A program made the translations under genes and the position numbers. The notes under the pieces were generated by a model, which saw nothing but the letters and a program-made list of their open reading frames with translations, had not been told where the DNA came from and did not search any database. Shown piece by piece: positions 11,687-20,716 of a stretch of DNA of 64,000 nt. The stretch's first letter is position 1; each line of letters starts with the position of its first letter. Source of the DNA: Marsupella aquatica (Eukaryota; Marchantiophyta); the NCBI GenBank assembly GCA_973895155.1, contig OZ316891.1, positions 32,116,001 to 32,180,000 on the forward strand, read 5' to 3'.

Positions 11687-13073
11687 TGTCGTATAGTGCT
11701 AAGTATCAAAAGTGACTCTCCTCACCTAAAACCAGGGTTTCGATCCCTTTAAGAACAGATTTCAGAATGAATTGTATAACTTTTATCACTCCGAGTGATT
11801 TAGAGTCTTGAGCTCTATGTTGACTTCACTTCTCAATAAAAAAATCGAATAAACAAACAACAAAGTAACTGAACTTCTGATTTATGAATTAGAGAAGAAA
11901 TGAGTAAGGATTTAGAGACTACAAGCTACTGCCACTCCTTCAGAAAGGATTTGGGCTCAGTATAGACATGAAATCTATCTCATAATTCATCCATCTCACT
12001 CTTCAAAACACAAAGGTTAATGATAATGGAATTCTCAATCTGATGAAGCAGAAGCTTTCTGATTGCAAATGAATGATATGATTTAAAATGCCGTCAACAT
12101 GGTTTGACATCAGCGATACGCAATTCAGTCAAACTCTAAACCATATTCCAGAATCAAAGCAACAGTACTAACTACTCTGAGAATCAGAATTTACTTCTCA
12201 TTTATCATTAACTATTCTTGAATTGGCTAGCGAATCCCGACTCTGCAAGCAAGCCTAGCAGTGAATTCAATACGAGTTTCAGAAATCTGCAACTGAATTC
12301 AATCACCACAGGAATCTCTTGAATTCAATCTTAACTTCAATCAATATAGCTTTACTTCCATACAAAACACTCACAGCATGCCTTGTTACAATGGAAGGAG
12401 GAGAAAACTATTCAGAAGACTCAATTCTGAATACAGTATTAACTCTATTTCTCTCTACTTCAAATGAGCATTCTACTCTGTCTTATAAGTGCTGGAATCC
12501 TAAAATGGAGGAGGTAAGAACAGTCGTGCCTTTCCAAGCTTAAAACTAAACAAGGGAGAAGCACAGCATAAGTACTTCAACAAGGGTGGTAGAATACTAC
12601 TTTACTAGTAATCTACTTCAAAAACTAAGTGTTGAGCGGACGCTGCTAGAAGCGTCGGGAGAATCTGGACGCTGCTAGAAGCGTCTTAAGTAAAACCAAC
12701 GGACGCTGCTCACACTGCTCACAGCGTCAATACTAGGGTGGACGCTGCTCACAGCGTCGTGTGTTGAAGCTGACGCTTTCCACAGCGTCGGTCGAAATCC
12801 TCATAGAGTCTTGGTGGCGGTCGGGCACTGCCAAAAGCGTCATGAGGAGGTTGGACGCTTCCGCAGCGTCTTGAGTAAAAGAAACGGGCGCTGGTCACAG
12901 CGTCGGGCAAAGTACACTAGGAATCGTCAGGAAAGCCGGAGATGTCAAATATTTCTATAAGTGTCCAGAACAAGTAAATGTTGGCCGGAAGGTGTCTAAA
13001 GTGTAAGTAAATCTTGTGATATGCTAAAAATAAACAAGTTTCCAGAAAAAATTGCAGGGACACCCATACCACA
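11687..13073 (-). repeat. Family B left (3') LTR, 1387 bp
   Basis: It runs from TGTCGTATAG to CCCATACCACA, followed by the polypurine tract complement. It is AT-rich except for a 270-bp GC-rich hairpin cluster near its right side (12638-12904). No ORF of interest. Confidence 0.92.
12638..12904. repeat. Array of eight GGACGCT..AGCGTC hairpins in the B LTR
   Basis: Short inverted repeats of the form GGACGCT-(5-8 nt)-AGCGTC occur about every 30-40 bp, with loops such as GCTAGA, GCTCAC, TTCCG and TTTCCAC. Several are perfect and two are degenerate. The same array is in the right LTR at 22886-23152, and related hairpins lie at about 16006-16126 and 20960-21137. The stems are identical but the spacers are not, so this is not a simple tandem repeat. 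A protein-binding, RNA-structure or packaging role is possible. Confidence 0.85.
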
Positions 13074-13088
13074 TAGCCCTCCACTTAA
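13074..13088 (-). other. Polypurine tract of element B
   Basis: The minus strand reads TTAAGTGGAGGGCTA immediately before the LTR start TGTGGTATGGG. This is the standard site for plus-strand priming. A near copy lies 3.1 kb upstream at 16220-16235. Confidence 0.88.
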
Positions 13089-13150
13089 ATTTCGCCGTGC
13101 CCCCACAAGACATGACCGAATTGAATCAGAAGCGAGTGACATGTTCTTCA

Positions 13151-13639
13151 TTAATAATATTCTGGCTTAATAATCCAAGTAGTGCTCAAAATCATTGACG
13201 GGAGTTGGGAGATATCCGAATCCAGAATATAAAAATCGAGGTCATGGAATTCTTCTCCGATCTGTATTGGGACTCCTTTAACTCTTCCCCAAAGATTAAT
13301 GATTCGTCCATCGATTGATATCTGAGCAGATATCGGTTGTACTTCTTGATGAACAAATTGCTGGCACAGTCTGTGGGAGAGGAAATTAATTCGAGAGCCT
13401 GGATCAATAACAAAGTGTTGAATAGCATGTCCTCCCAGTTTGATCTTGCCTTCAAAGGAATGTTGGAAAGCACGGGGTAAAGAATTCCAACAATCCATAG
13501 TAGCTTTGATGTCCCACATGAGCAGATAAATATCAATTCGAAGGAGAAAGAAGGAAACAATTGCAGGATGCTGCAAAAGTAACGGCTTATATACATATAA
13601 ATGACAACACCGTTTGATATCTCTCATAAATGGTGTTCT
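13151..13639 (-). CDS. Second retropepsin-like domain at the end of B ORF3
   Basis: The frame is the same as the third ORF and is separated from it only by TGA at 13640-13642; the first ATG is at 13627 (158 aa). Residues about 60-155 have the layout of a retroviral-type aspartic protease: a beta-rich start (KIKLGGHAIQHFVIDPGSR), the candidate catalytic D-P-G-S followed by INFLS, a flap-like segment (RVKGVPIQIG), FYILDSD and ILSTTWI in place of the usual ILG-x-x-W. Gag-pro already supplies a protease with DGG, so this would be a duplicated or captured domain, possibly inactive because G in D-T/S-G is displaced. It could instead be a diverged zinc-free beta domain. No homology search was possible. 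Confidence 0.55.
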   Translation of the reverse strand, partial: RTPFMRDIKRCCHLYVYKPLLLQHPAIVSFFLLRIDIYLLMWDIKATMDCWNSLPRAFQHSFEGKIKLGGHAIQHFVIDPGSRINFLSHRLCQQFVHQEVQPISAQISIDGRIINLWGRVKGVPIQIGEEFHDLDFYILDSDISQLPSMILSTTWIIKPEYY

Positions 13640-15874
13640 TCAAATCTGTGTCCTAGATAAAACACCTTGAATAATCACATCCGGATAAGAAGGAATAATA
13701 GGTAGGAACGCTAAACACCTAAGCGACTTGAACCCTTGGGAAGCCGGTAGCATACATTGTTTTGTAATCAACTGCTCCCTTAGCTTAACAAGCTTCTTCT
13801 CATATTTAATTGGAATAGCAAACCCACCAGGACAAACCCAAACATAGTATGGATAGGGCCATGGAATTTCCGGCACAAGGGGCGGAAATGGAGCTTGAGC
13901 TCGTCGAAGCATATACACCCAACACCAAATTTCGAACTCCGAAAACTTATGTCGTCTGTCCTTATCAATGGGAGGAACCGCCTTCCCAGGTTCATATGTG
14001 CGAATCAAACTACGAATCCTCGGATGGGATGTCATTGGCAAAATCTGCTGCTGCTGCAAAATGCTCTCCATCTCCAGATGTCGAAAAGCTACTCGAAAAT
14101 GTTTCTTCTCCCACCTGTGAATTGAAGCCAAATTAGGGATAGGATTTCGGGGTGGCAAATCCACTGTATGCCGAAGTCGAGGAGGTACTCTGATAATGCG
14201 AGGGTCTTCGTCTTCTTCTCCATCACTTGGTGCTCCTATCCAACGGAAAATTACATCTGGCATAGCGGAAGGAATCACTGACTCCTTAACTGGTCGAATT
14301 GGCAATGTAACAGGAGACGAAGGAGCAGAAGGTTCGGGCTCCAGTGGTTCAAATTCTTCTCTTGCAACAGTAGCTGGTTGATCTGCAATGGGATGCATTG
14401 GTACTAAAACAGGAAGTTCTTCTTTAAAATTATCGCTAGGTAAAGAGACTTCCTGGTTAGTTCGATCTGTCAAAAGTACAGGAAGGGGTAGCTCGTCTGT
14501 TCCGATAGGTGCTTCTCCCTGTTCAAAATCCTGGGAAGATGCTTCAGGAAAGATCTGTCGACTGATAGCATGGCGCAACCGTTTCCAAGATTTTCGAGTA
14601 TACGTCACTGAAAACTCCTCCCGAATGTTTTTATCCTCGTTTGTAGCCAATGAAACTGGTGCTGAGCTTAATATTTCTGACTCCTGGACCAGAGGGATTT
14701 CACCTATATTTGGGCTAGAACTAAGAGAGTCGGACGAATCATACTCCTGTAAAGCCTGCAAAGCATCACTATTTGCCTCTATGGGAACCAAAACAGGGGT
14801 AGAAGTAAATCCATCATACTCGTCCTCAGCAGTAGAATGTTGAAGAGGTTCCCCTGAAAAACCTTCTTCATCCACCCTCACCTCATCTTCAACATTCATC
14901 TGAGAAGCAGAATTATCCTGATCAACATCATAAATAGGCTCGGCAGCACAAGGTGAACACGAGAGTCGAGGTGACATAGAATGCTCCAACCCTGTTGGCA
15001 TTGCTGAAGGAACATCTTCGGCAACTTGAGCCTCTCTTGGTTGGTGAAGAATCGGATCGTCACTCCCTTCAGCTGATGCTCTTGTCTCTTTCAATTTCCG
15101 AACTTCACCCACCAGTTCAGGTTCCTCACAGTCGAGTATTGCACATAGCTCTACCACTGTGGAATTGGCTCGGACTTCTCGTACTTCAGGCATATAATTT
15201 GCTTCACCGGTAGATGCTCTCTGATTGTTGCGATAAAAATCTTTTTCCAAGACAAGCAGACAGTCATACTTATGGTAAATGTGAGCTAAATAAGGGGCCA
15301 AGTAGGTACACCTTATTTTCCCCGTTTTCAGCCTGCTACGAAAATTTTTGACCTGAGTATGAATTACTCGGTGCAAAACCTTCGTCCAATTGATAGACTG
15401 CGTCTGTTCTAATGAACAGATCACCGTTGCAGCGAACGAAAGAGTGATGCGCGTCTGGCTTTCTGGGTAGAAAATTGGTGCCAGAAATCGAAATAGACGC
15501 TGCAGAGAATTATCTAAGCAGTCCGCCGCTAGCCATCCATTCCGCCTCTTGAAGGATCCTGGAGCGAAGAAGGATTCTACATAAACCCGAGGCTCACAAT
15601 CAACCCTCTGTAAATCCTCGCCCTCCATCGGCGTCGAATAGACCTTCGCTATGAGCGCTTCAGTCCAAACACTGGGACGCGAGCGCACACCAATCCTTTC
15701 TTCAGCGTCCCAGACACCTTGATCGATAAGGCTGAATTCGCAAATCTTCCAAGGAAGTTGAAGCAGCTTCTTCAAGCCCATTTTTGCCAGAGCCGTCTTC
15801 AACTGCCGCCTATGCACTGCATTCGATGGAATGTCTGCGAGTATTGGTCGCGTCGTCAGCTCAGTCTCCGCCAT
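13640..15874 (-). CDS. Family B third ORF (744 aa), function unknown
   Basis: This uninterrupted ORF starts at ATG 15874. Its N-terminal 230 residues contain LQLPWKICEFSL, PSVWTEALI, FKRRNGWLAADC, LFRFLAPIFYP and YLAPYLAHIYHKYD, alignable by eye with the LPW..FGLP..NGF..YH segment of the LTR-encoded ORFs of A and E. The middle (about 240-560) is acidic, Ser/Glu/Pro-rich and low complexity; the C-terminal 180 residues are Trp/Tyr/Pro-rich (WCWVYMLRRAQAPFPP, PWPYPYYVWVCPGG). There is no clear transmembrane segment, so an envelope role is not supported. It lies downstream of pol between two polypurine-like tracts, as extra ORFs of Athila/Tat elements do. The same frame continues past a TGA into the protease-like domain. 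Confidence 0.75.
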   Translation of the reverse strand: MAETELTTRPILADIPSNAVHRRQLKTALAKMGLKKLLQLPWKICEFSLIDQGVWDAEERIGVRSRPSVWTEALIAKVYSTPMEGEDLQRVDCEPRVYVESFFAPGSFKRRNGWLAADCLDNSLQRLFRFLAPIFYPESQTRITLSFAATVICSLEQTQSINWTKVLHRVIHTQVKNFRSRLKTGKIRCTYLAPYLAHIYHKYDCLLVLEKDFYRNNQRASTGEANYMPEVREVRANSTVVELCAILDCEEPELVGEVRKLKETRASAEGSDDPILHQPREAQVAEDVPSAMPTGLEHSMSPRLSCSPCAAEPIYDVDQDNSASQMNVEDEVRVDEEGFSGEPLQHSTAEDEYDGFTSTPVLVPIEANSDALQALQEYDSSDSLSSSPNIGEIPLVQESEILSSAPVSLATNEDKNIREEFSVTYTRKSWKRLRHAISRQIFPEASSQDFEQGEAPIGTDELPLPVLLTDRTNQEVSLPSDNFKEELPVLVPMHPIADQPATVAREEFEPLEPEPSAPSSPVTLPIRPVKESVIPSAMPDVIFRWIGAPSDGEEDEDPRIIRVPPRLRHTVDLPPRNPIPNLASIHRWEKKHFRVAFRHLEMESILQQQQILPMTSHPRIRSLIRTYEPGKAVPPIDKDRRHKFSEFEIWCWVYMLRRAQAPFPPLVPEIPWPYPYYVWVCPGGFAIPIKYEKKLVKLREQLITKQCMLPASQGFKSLRCLAFLPIIPSYPDVIIQGVLSRTQI

Positions 15875-16219
15875 CGCGTGACTTGTTAGCTCCGTAAGCT
15901 CAGTGAGAATCGTGTTCCATAGTGAACTAGGGCGAAGCGCGACTGCTTACTCCTCAGCGTCCCGTTGAGCTGTCGCAATCCGCCATTGTACAAGATGCCT
16001 AGTCATCGGCTCACAGCGTCTCATGCAACTGAACTAATACAAAAGCGGACCTCTGCACAACGTCCTTTGTAAACTAAGTGGACGCTTCCCCAGCGTCGAG
16101 TTACAATGGACGCTTTTCACAGCGTCCAATGTAAAAACTGAAAGTAACTAAAAAAAATTAAAAAAATATGCCGAATACTTACTAGGGAGGGTCACTAATT
16201 CTAACTAAGTATAACTACC

Positions 16220-16235
16220 GCCCTCCACTTAAATT
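16220..16235 (-). other. Internal polypurine-like tract between pol and ORF3 of B
   Basis: The minus strand reads AATTTAAGTGGAGGGC, identical over 16 bases to the terminal tract of the same element, and lies 22 bp after the pol stop. It is not followed by an LTR start; the next bases are GGTAG. It could act as a second plus-strand primer or mark a former LTR boundary. Confidence 0.7.
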
Positions 16236-16257
16236 GCAACCTGTCCCAGGTGGAATT

Positions 16258-16590
16258 CTAAATGGAAGACTCATAGTACCGTTTAATCCTAAACCCATTG
16301 ATTCTAGTGTTAAGTGGGTGACCATCTAAGGTAGTCAATGAAACTGAACCATTATCCCAGATGTGTGTAACTCGGTAAGGACCAATCCAATGAGTATGAA
16401 GTTTCCCAGGAAATAGCATATAACGAGAATCAAAGACTAATGCTAAATCACCAACATCTAACTGCACTACGCGCAGCTTCTTATCATAAGCAAGTTTACG
16501 CTGGTTCTGAATGGTGACTGTATGGTCTAATGCTAAAAGTCTAACTTCTTCTAATTTAACAATATTGGAAAACCGATGTGAGAGACTATC
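16258..16590 (-). pseudogene. pol: Family B integrase C-terminal remnant
   Basis: About 110 codons encode the tail of a gypsy integrase (QRKLAYDKKLRV, VGDLALVFDSRY, HWIGPYRVTHIWDNGSV), colinear with the last 110 residues of family A pol. The RNase H domain, the HHCC finger and the DDE core are absent: the reverse transcriptase text ends near 16610 (ELQPPT) and passes directly into this remnant out of frame. The missing stretch would be about 1.5-2 kb by comparison with family A. Confidence 0.85.
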
Positions 16591-17662
16591 TGAAGGAGAG
16601 AGTCGGTGGTTGCAACTCCATAATTACTCTAACCTTCTCTGTATCAACCTCAATGCCGCGTTGTGAAATAACATGGCCTAACAAAATTCCCTCCTTCATA
16701 CCAATAAAGCACTTTTCTGGATGAAGACACAACTGAGCCTCTCTACACTTCTGAAATGTCTTCTCCAAATGGACGAGGTGTTCAGCCGCTGACCCGTAAA
16801 CACAAAAGTCGTCAATAAAAATCTCCATGAAATGCCGCAAATATTCTTGAAAAATAATCATCATAATGCGCTGAAAAGTACCCGGGGCATTACACAGCCC
16901 AAAAGGCATCATGGTAAATGCATATGTACCCCAGTCGGTGGTGAACGTAGTCTTGTCGCGATCCTCCTTCCGAATGGACACCTGGTTATAACCAGAGTAC
17001 CCATCTAAAAAACTGTATAACTCATGCAAGGCCACTGAATCAAGTACCAGATCAATAAATGGCAAAGGATAATGATCTTTCCGAGTGGCAGCATTCAACT
17101 TCCGGAAGTCTTGACAAACGCGAATTTTCGTTTTACCATCGGGTCCCGGCTTTTTGGGGACAATGACAATTGGTGAGACCCATTCACTACTCAAGACCGG
17201 GTAGATAAATCCAGCAGTCGTGAGCTTGTCCAACTCGTCTTTAACCAGGATGGAATATTTGGGATTCAAACGGTACTGTCTCTGTCGGACAGGTACTGCT
17301 CCTTCCATAAGGTCAATACGATGTTCGCCCAAATGTGGATGGATACCTTTTAAATCAGAATGACTCCAGGCAAAGACATCTTTATACTGGGTTAATAAAC
17401 TGATATACTGTTCCCGTAGCTCTCCTTCGATATGCTTACCAATATTCAAAAACTTGCCTGGCTCAATTTCGATTTTCTGACAAGCTTTTGGATCCACAAT
17501 TCCATCCGTGAGGTTTGCCGGCTGAAGTCCAAGTTTGGATACTTCTGGTGCAAATGGCTCAAGGGTAGCTGACATTCCCATATCATGGTGTAAATCCCTA
17601 TTAGCCTCAGTATTAGGAGGTTCGTCTGCTGCTGGGCCCACTTCCGATGATGAAGTTAATTG
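16586..17662 (-). CDS. pol: Family B reverse transcriptase (C-terminally truncated pol)
   Basis: It is in the same frame as gag-protease, directly after the UGA at 17663-17665. The reverse transcriptase is complete through the palm: AWSHSDLKG, LNPKYS, WVSPIVIVPKK, KIRVCQDFRKLN, YSFLDGYSGYNQ, MPFGLCNAPGTFQR, the catalytic FIDDF near residue 281 after the stop, HPEKCF and LLGHVISQRGIEV. It ends shortly after ELQPPT, where the deletion junction brings in an out-of-frame integrase tail and a stop. It could still polymerise but would need RNase H and integrase in trans. Confidence 0.9.
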   Translation of the reverse strand, partial: QLTSSSEVGPAADEPPNTEANRDLHHDMGMSATLEPFAPEVSKLGLQPANLTDGIVDPKACQKIEIEPGKFLNIGKHIEGELREQYISLLTQYKDVFAWSHSDLKGIHPHLGEHRIDLMEGAVPVRQRQYRLNPKYSILVKDELDKLTTAGFIYPVLSSEWVSPIVIVPKKPGPDGKTKIRVCQDFRKLNAATRKDHYPLPFIDLVLDSVALHELYSFLDGYSGYNQVSIRKEDRDKTTFTTDWGTYAFTMMPFGLCNAPGTFQRIMMIIFQEYLRHFMEIFIDDFCVYGSAAEHLVHLEKTFQKCREAQLCLHPEKCFIGMKEGILLGHVISQRGIEVDTEKVRVIMELQPPTLSFR

Positions 17663-17665
17663 TCA
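17657..17665 (-). promoter_or_regulatory. Candidate UGA readthrough signal between pro and pol of B
   Basis: On the minus strand the junction is TCC TGA CAA TTA ACT. The six bases after the stop fit the CAR-YYA consensus known from tobamovirus-type readthrough, though there the stop is usually UAG. Gag-pro and pol are otherwise in one frame, so readthrough would give a fusion, the usual need of a retroelement. Confidence 0.6.
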
Positions 17666-20600
17666 GGAGGGCCTAGTTGGTTTTATGGGAGCATCAGACA
17701 GATAAACTTCCAAGTAACGAACTTCCTCCAGTTCAAATTCCAATGGCTGCAGGACTAGCGAAGAGGTCGAAAAATCCGAGGTGTACCCATCATCTGTTTG
17801 TGTTTCTCCAAAATGTGGTTCCGGAACCCAACTAACAGTCACCTTAGGCTTCCCAAATGAAAGCTCTTGAGATTGCCAATTAACCTGAACTTGAGCCTTA
17901 TACAACCATGGTCGGCCTAACAAAACAGGAAAGCTGGATGGTATTTCCGGATTAATAACCACATAATCCAACAGAAAAGGGACACCAGCAATCAAAGTTT
18001 CTACTCTGGTCAGCTTCCCTATGGGTACCACACGAGACTGATCCGCCATGCGCAAAATCTTGGGAGTGGGCTCAAACTTAGTGAAACCCAAATTAAATGC
18101 TGCTGACTGTGTAATCAGATTAACGCTGGCTCCTCCATCCACAGGAACTCTCCGAATGACACACCCCTGGATTTGAACCTCAATTTCCATCGGTCCTTTG
18201 TCCTCCCACTCTGTTCGTAGCACATCCACAGAAGGTAACTTCTTCTTCCTCCGTTTTCCTGCAAGGAGGCTCCTCAGCTGTCGCCTATAAACCGGATTGT
18301 CCTGTAATAATTCCCCAATGGTGATATGTGCAGGATGATTCTTGACATCTTCAACAATATCATAACCTGGATTTTTCAGTGGCTCTTTAGCTTTGACTAC
18401 TACTGGTGGGTTAGGAGATTGCACTTGCTCCTTAACTAGCTCTTCCAGATGGTCTTTCACTTCCAAAGAGATGTCGGGCAAGAAGTATTTTGGGTCATAT
18501 CGGTCATAAGCAGGGTCGTCTTCTTTGTCGAGGCCTTCCTTACATGGCTTGCGCCCTTCATCCTTGGGAGCTTTCGCGACCTTCTGATGCTCGTGCTTCT
18601 TGGTCTCCTTTTTCTTCGAACGAGTAGTTGCGTAAATATTAGTCAGAACTTTATCCCGATTCTGAACTCGATCATTCGGCATACCAACTACTTCAGGTTT
18701 CACTAAATGACTTACCAAGACATCAGGCACCACCCCGGATACTGGTTGATGAAAAAGTGAATCTGGCTTTAATTCCACCCGATTTACATCCATATGTTGA
18801 ATGAAGCTGCATTGCTCCATCTCTTCAGAATAAACCATCCGAATCTTGGCTTCAGGTCGACTTGCTTCTTTAACTGGCTCTTGAGCAAATCGAACCATCA
18901 GCCTAGGCTTAGCCGGATTCGGGCATTCCACCGGTAAGTGTCCTTCTTTTCCACAGTTCCCACAGACAGGTGTATACCCCACCTCCTGTTTGGGATAAGG
19001 GCACTGGGGTGAATAATGATCAGGTTGGCCACAATTCCAACAAGCCCCTTTTTGACACGGCATTCCTCGTGGTGGGTATCCTCCCGGGGGTCCCATGGGT
19101 GGTCTTGACGTTGGTTTATTGAAAGTGGGCTTAGGTGGTCCCCAAGTCGGTCTGGAAGCAGGAGGTGGTGGGAAATACTGTCCAGGGGGTGCTGTTTGGA
19201 CGGTATACGTGGGATCGTACTCATACTCCTCAGCCTCTTCTTGACCATCTACATAATTCACCGGGGTTCGTAATGTGGGGCACTCGTTCGGGTAATGGCC
19301 CTGCTGACTGCATCGGGTGCACCATACGTTCATTCTCATGGGAGCAGGCAACCTTCGTACTGGTTTTACCGCGGCGATATTGACATTCAACTTGGACAAT
19401 TGGCCAGAGAGTTCTTCCATCATGCGATCCATCTTCTTCTGGTTGGGAACTTTATTATTCCCTTTTACAGAGGATTTCTTCTTTTTAGGAGCAACGGATT
19501 CTGAGTCGGAACTTGAGCTTGAACTATCACTAGTGCTCGAATTTGTACTCTCGTCCTCCTCACTAGTGCTACTTCCACTTGATTCCGTCTCCGAGTCAGA
19601 TTTAGACCTGGACGTTTTCTTCTTCTTTCTTTTGTCTTTCTTCAGGTCCTTCTTAACTCGTTTTCTCTCTGAAATCTCTGAGTCTACGTACTTCTGGGCT
19701 GCCTCTTGTACTTCTTCCAAAGTGGTGCCACCTTCTCGTCTCACGTAACGAGCAATCCTGGAGGGTAAACCGTTAATAAACCAGTCCTTGATAGTAGATT
19801 TCGAGGTAGCTGGATTATATTGATCTACCAAATCCAATAATTTGTCGGCATATTTCCTCACAGACCCATGTTTCTTCATGTGCAGATGTGAGATTCGGGC
19901 AAAGGCACGCGCAGCTGCTCCTTCTTCTTTATATTTGGCCAAGAAAGCAGCCTTCAATTTCCCCCAATCCTGCTTGTCCGGAAAACGGTCATACCATTTC
20001 TGAGCACCCTTTTTCATTAGACCACCAAACAGATTGGCTTTTTCAGCGTCTTGACTCTGTCCATTGGATGCAGCTGCAGCTTCAAATTCTTTCAAATACA
20101 CCTCTGCATCCTCCTTGGAAGTACCGAAGAACCGGTCGTACCTCACATTATTTCGAGCCATCGTGGTTGGAGCTAGGAGGGTAACGAAAGGAAGAGCTGA
20201 TCGGGTAGCAAATGGGTTTGGGCTGCCCAAGCCTGAACTGCTGCTTGTCTCACTAGAAGACGAACCACCGGCTTCACTCAGTGGTTCTGGATTATCCAAT
20301 TGTGAAAGATCGACAGAATTATCTTGGGCCAGCGATTCTGCAACTGTATTCTCGGGCAAACCCAAATTTCTTCCTTCGGTATGAGATAAGGCCCTCTCAG
20401 TGGTACTATCCACACCAGAGTCAATTTGGTTCACCGAACGTACTGTCTGCTGGCGGAGCTTGGTCTTTTGAGAACCAATAAGTTTTGGACCTGAACGAAG
20501 ATTTACAAACAGGGGTCGGGTCGACGTGGGCCTTTCCAAAGAGCCACTTGCCTCTTGAATAGATCCCACTTGTTTCCACACACTACCCGGTGCAGGTGCT

Positions 20601-20716
20601 CCTGGTGACTGGAATTCGGGTAACAATGTGCGAGGGGTCACTACTAATTTTGCAGCATCCGAATTACTGGAGGTCTTGGTAGGTTTTCTTTTATTCGGTG
20701 GATCTCCCTCAGACAT
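17663..20716 (-). CDS. gag-pro: Family B gag-protease polyprotein, 1017 aa
   Basis: This intact ORF starts at ATG 20716. A Ser-rich N-terminus is followed by a gag capsid domain (about 185-350; YDRFFGTSKEDAEVYLKEF, QKWYDRFPD, WFINGLPSRIARYVRR), a Lys/Ser-rich linker, and three CCHC knuckles near residues 462, 557 and 583 (CTRCSQQGHYPNEC, CWNCGQPDHYSPQC, CGNCGKEGHLPVEC). The protease near 850-945 has VPVDGGASVNLI and VLLGRPWLY. It makes the particle and packages RNA; the protease should mature it. The ORF ends with a single UGA, then pol continues in frame. Family placement is firm; lineage (Tat/Athila side) is inferred from the DGG site, missing chromodomain and extra ORF. Confidence 0.93.
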   Translation of the reverse strand: MSEGDPPNKRKPTKTSSNSDAAKLVVTPRTLLPEFQSPGAPAPGSVWKQVGSIQEASGSLERPTSTRPLFVNLRSGPKLIGSQKTKLRQQTVRSVNQIDSGVDSTTERALSHTEGRNLGLPENTVAESLAQDNSVDLSQLDNPEPLSEAGGSSSSETSSSSGLGSPNPFATRSALPFVTLLAPTTMARNNVRYDRFFGTSKEDAEVYLKEFEAAAASNGQSQDAEKANLFGGLMKKGAQKWYDRFPDKQDWGKLKAAFLAKYKEEGAAARAFARISHLHMKKHGSVRKYADKLLDLVDQYNPATSKSTIKDWFINGLPSRIARYVRREGGTTLEEVQEAAQKYVDSEISERKRVKKDLKKDKRKKKKTSRSKSDSETESSGSSTSEEDESTNSSTSDSSSSSSDSESVAPKKKKSSVKGNNKVPNQKKMDRMMEELSGQLSKLNVNIAAVKPVRRLPAPMRMNVWCTRCSQQGHYPNECPTLRTPVNYVDGQEEAEEYEYDPTYTVQTAPPGQYFPPPPASRPTWGPPKPTFNKPTSRPPMGPPGGYPPRGMPCQKGACWNCGQPDHYSPQCPYPKQEVGYTPVCGNCGKEGHLPVECPNPAKPRLMVRFAQEPVKEASRPEAKIRMVYSEEMEQCSFIQHMDVNRVELKPDSLFHQPVSGVVPDVLVSHLVKPEVVGMPNDRVQNRDKVLTNIYATTRSKKKETKKHEHQKVAKAPKDEGRKPCKEGLDKEDDPAYDRYDPKYFLPDISLEVKDHLEELVKEQVQSPNPPVVVKAKEPLKNPGYDIVEDVKNHPAHITIGELLQDNPVYRRQLRSLLAGKRRKKKLPSVDVLRTEWEDKGPMEIEVQIQGCVIRRVPVDGGASVNLITQSAAFNLGFTKFEPTPKILRMADQSRVVPIGKLTRVETLIAGVPFLLDYVVINPEIPSSFPVLLGRPWLYKAQVQVNWQSQELSFGKPKVTVSWVPEPHFGETQTDDGYTSDFSTSSLVLQPLEFELEEVRYLEVYLSDAPIKPTRPS

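Noticed and set aside
10952-11709. ORFs spanning the run of N
   Set aside because: Artifacts of translating through the gap.
12638-12904. Regularly spaced hairpins as a CRISPR-like array
   Set aside because: The repeats are short stems with variable spacing inside a plant LTR and are present in both LTRs; there are no cas genes and the genome is eukaryotic.
13640-15874. B ORF3 as an envelope gene
   Set aside because: No signal peptide, furin-like site or clear membrane segment was seen; the protein is acidic and low complexity in its middle.
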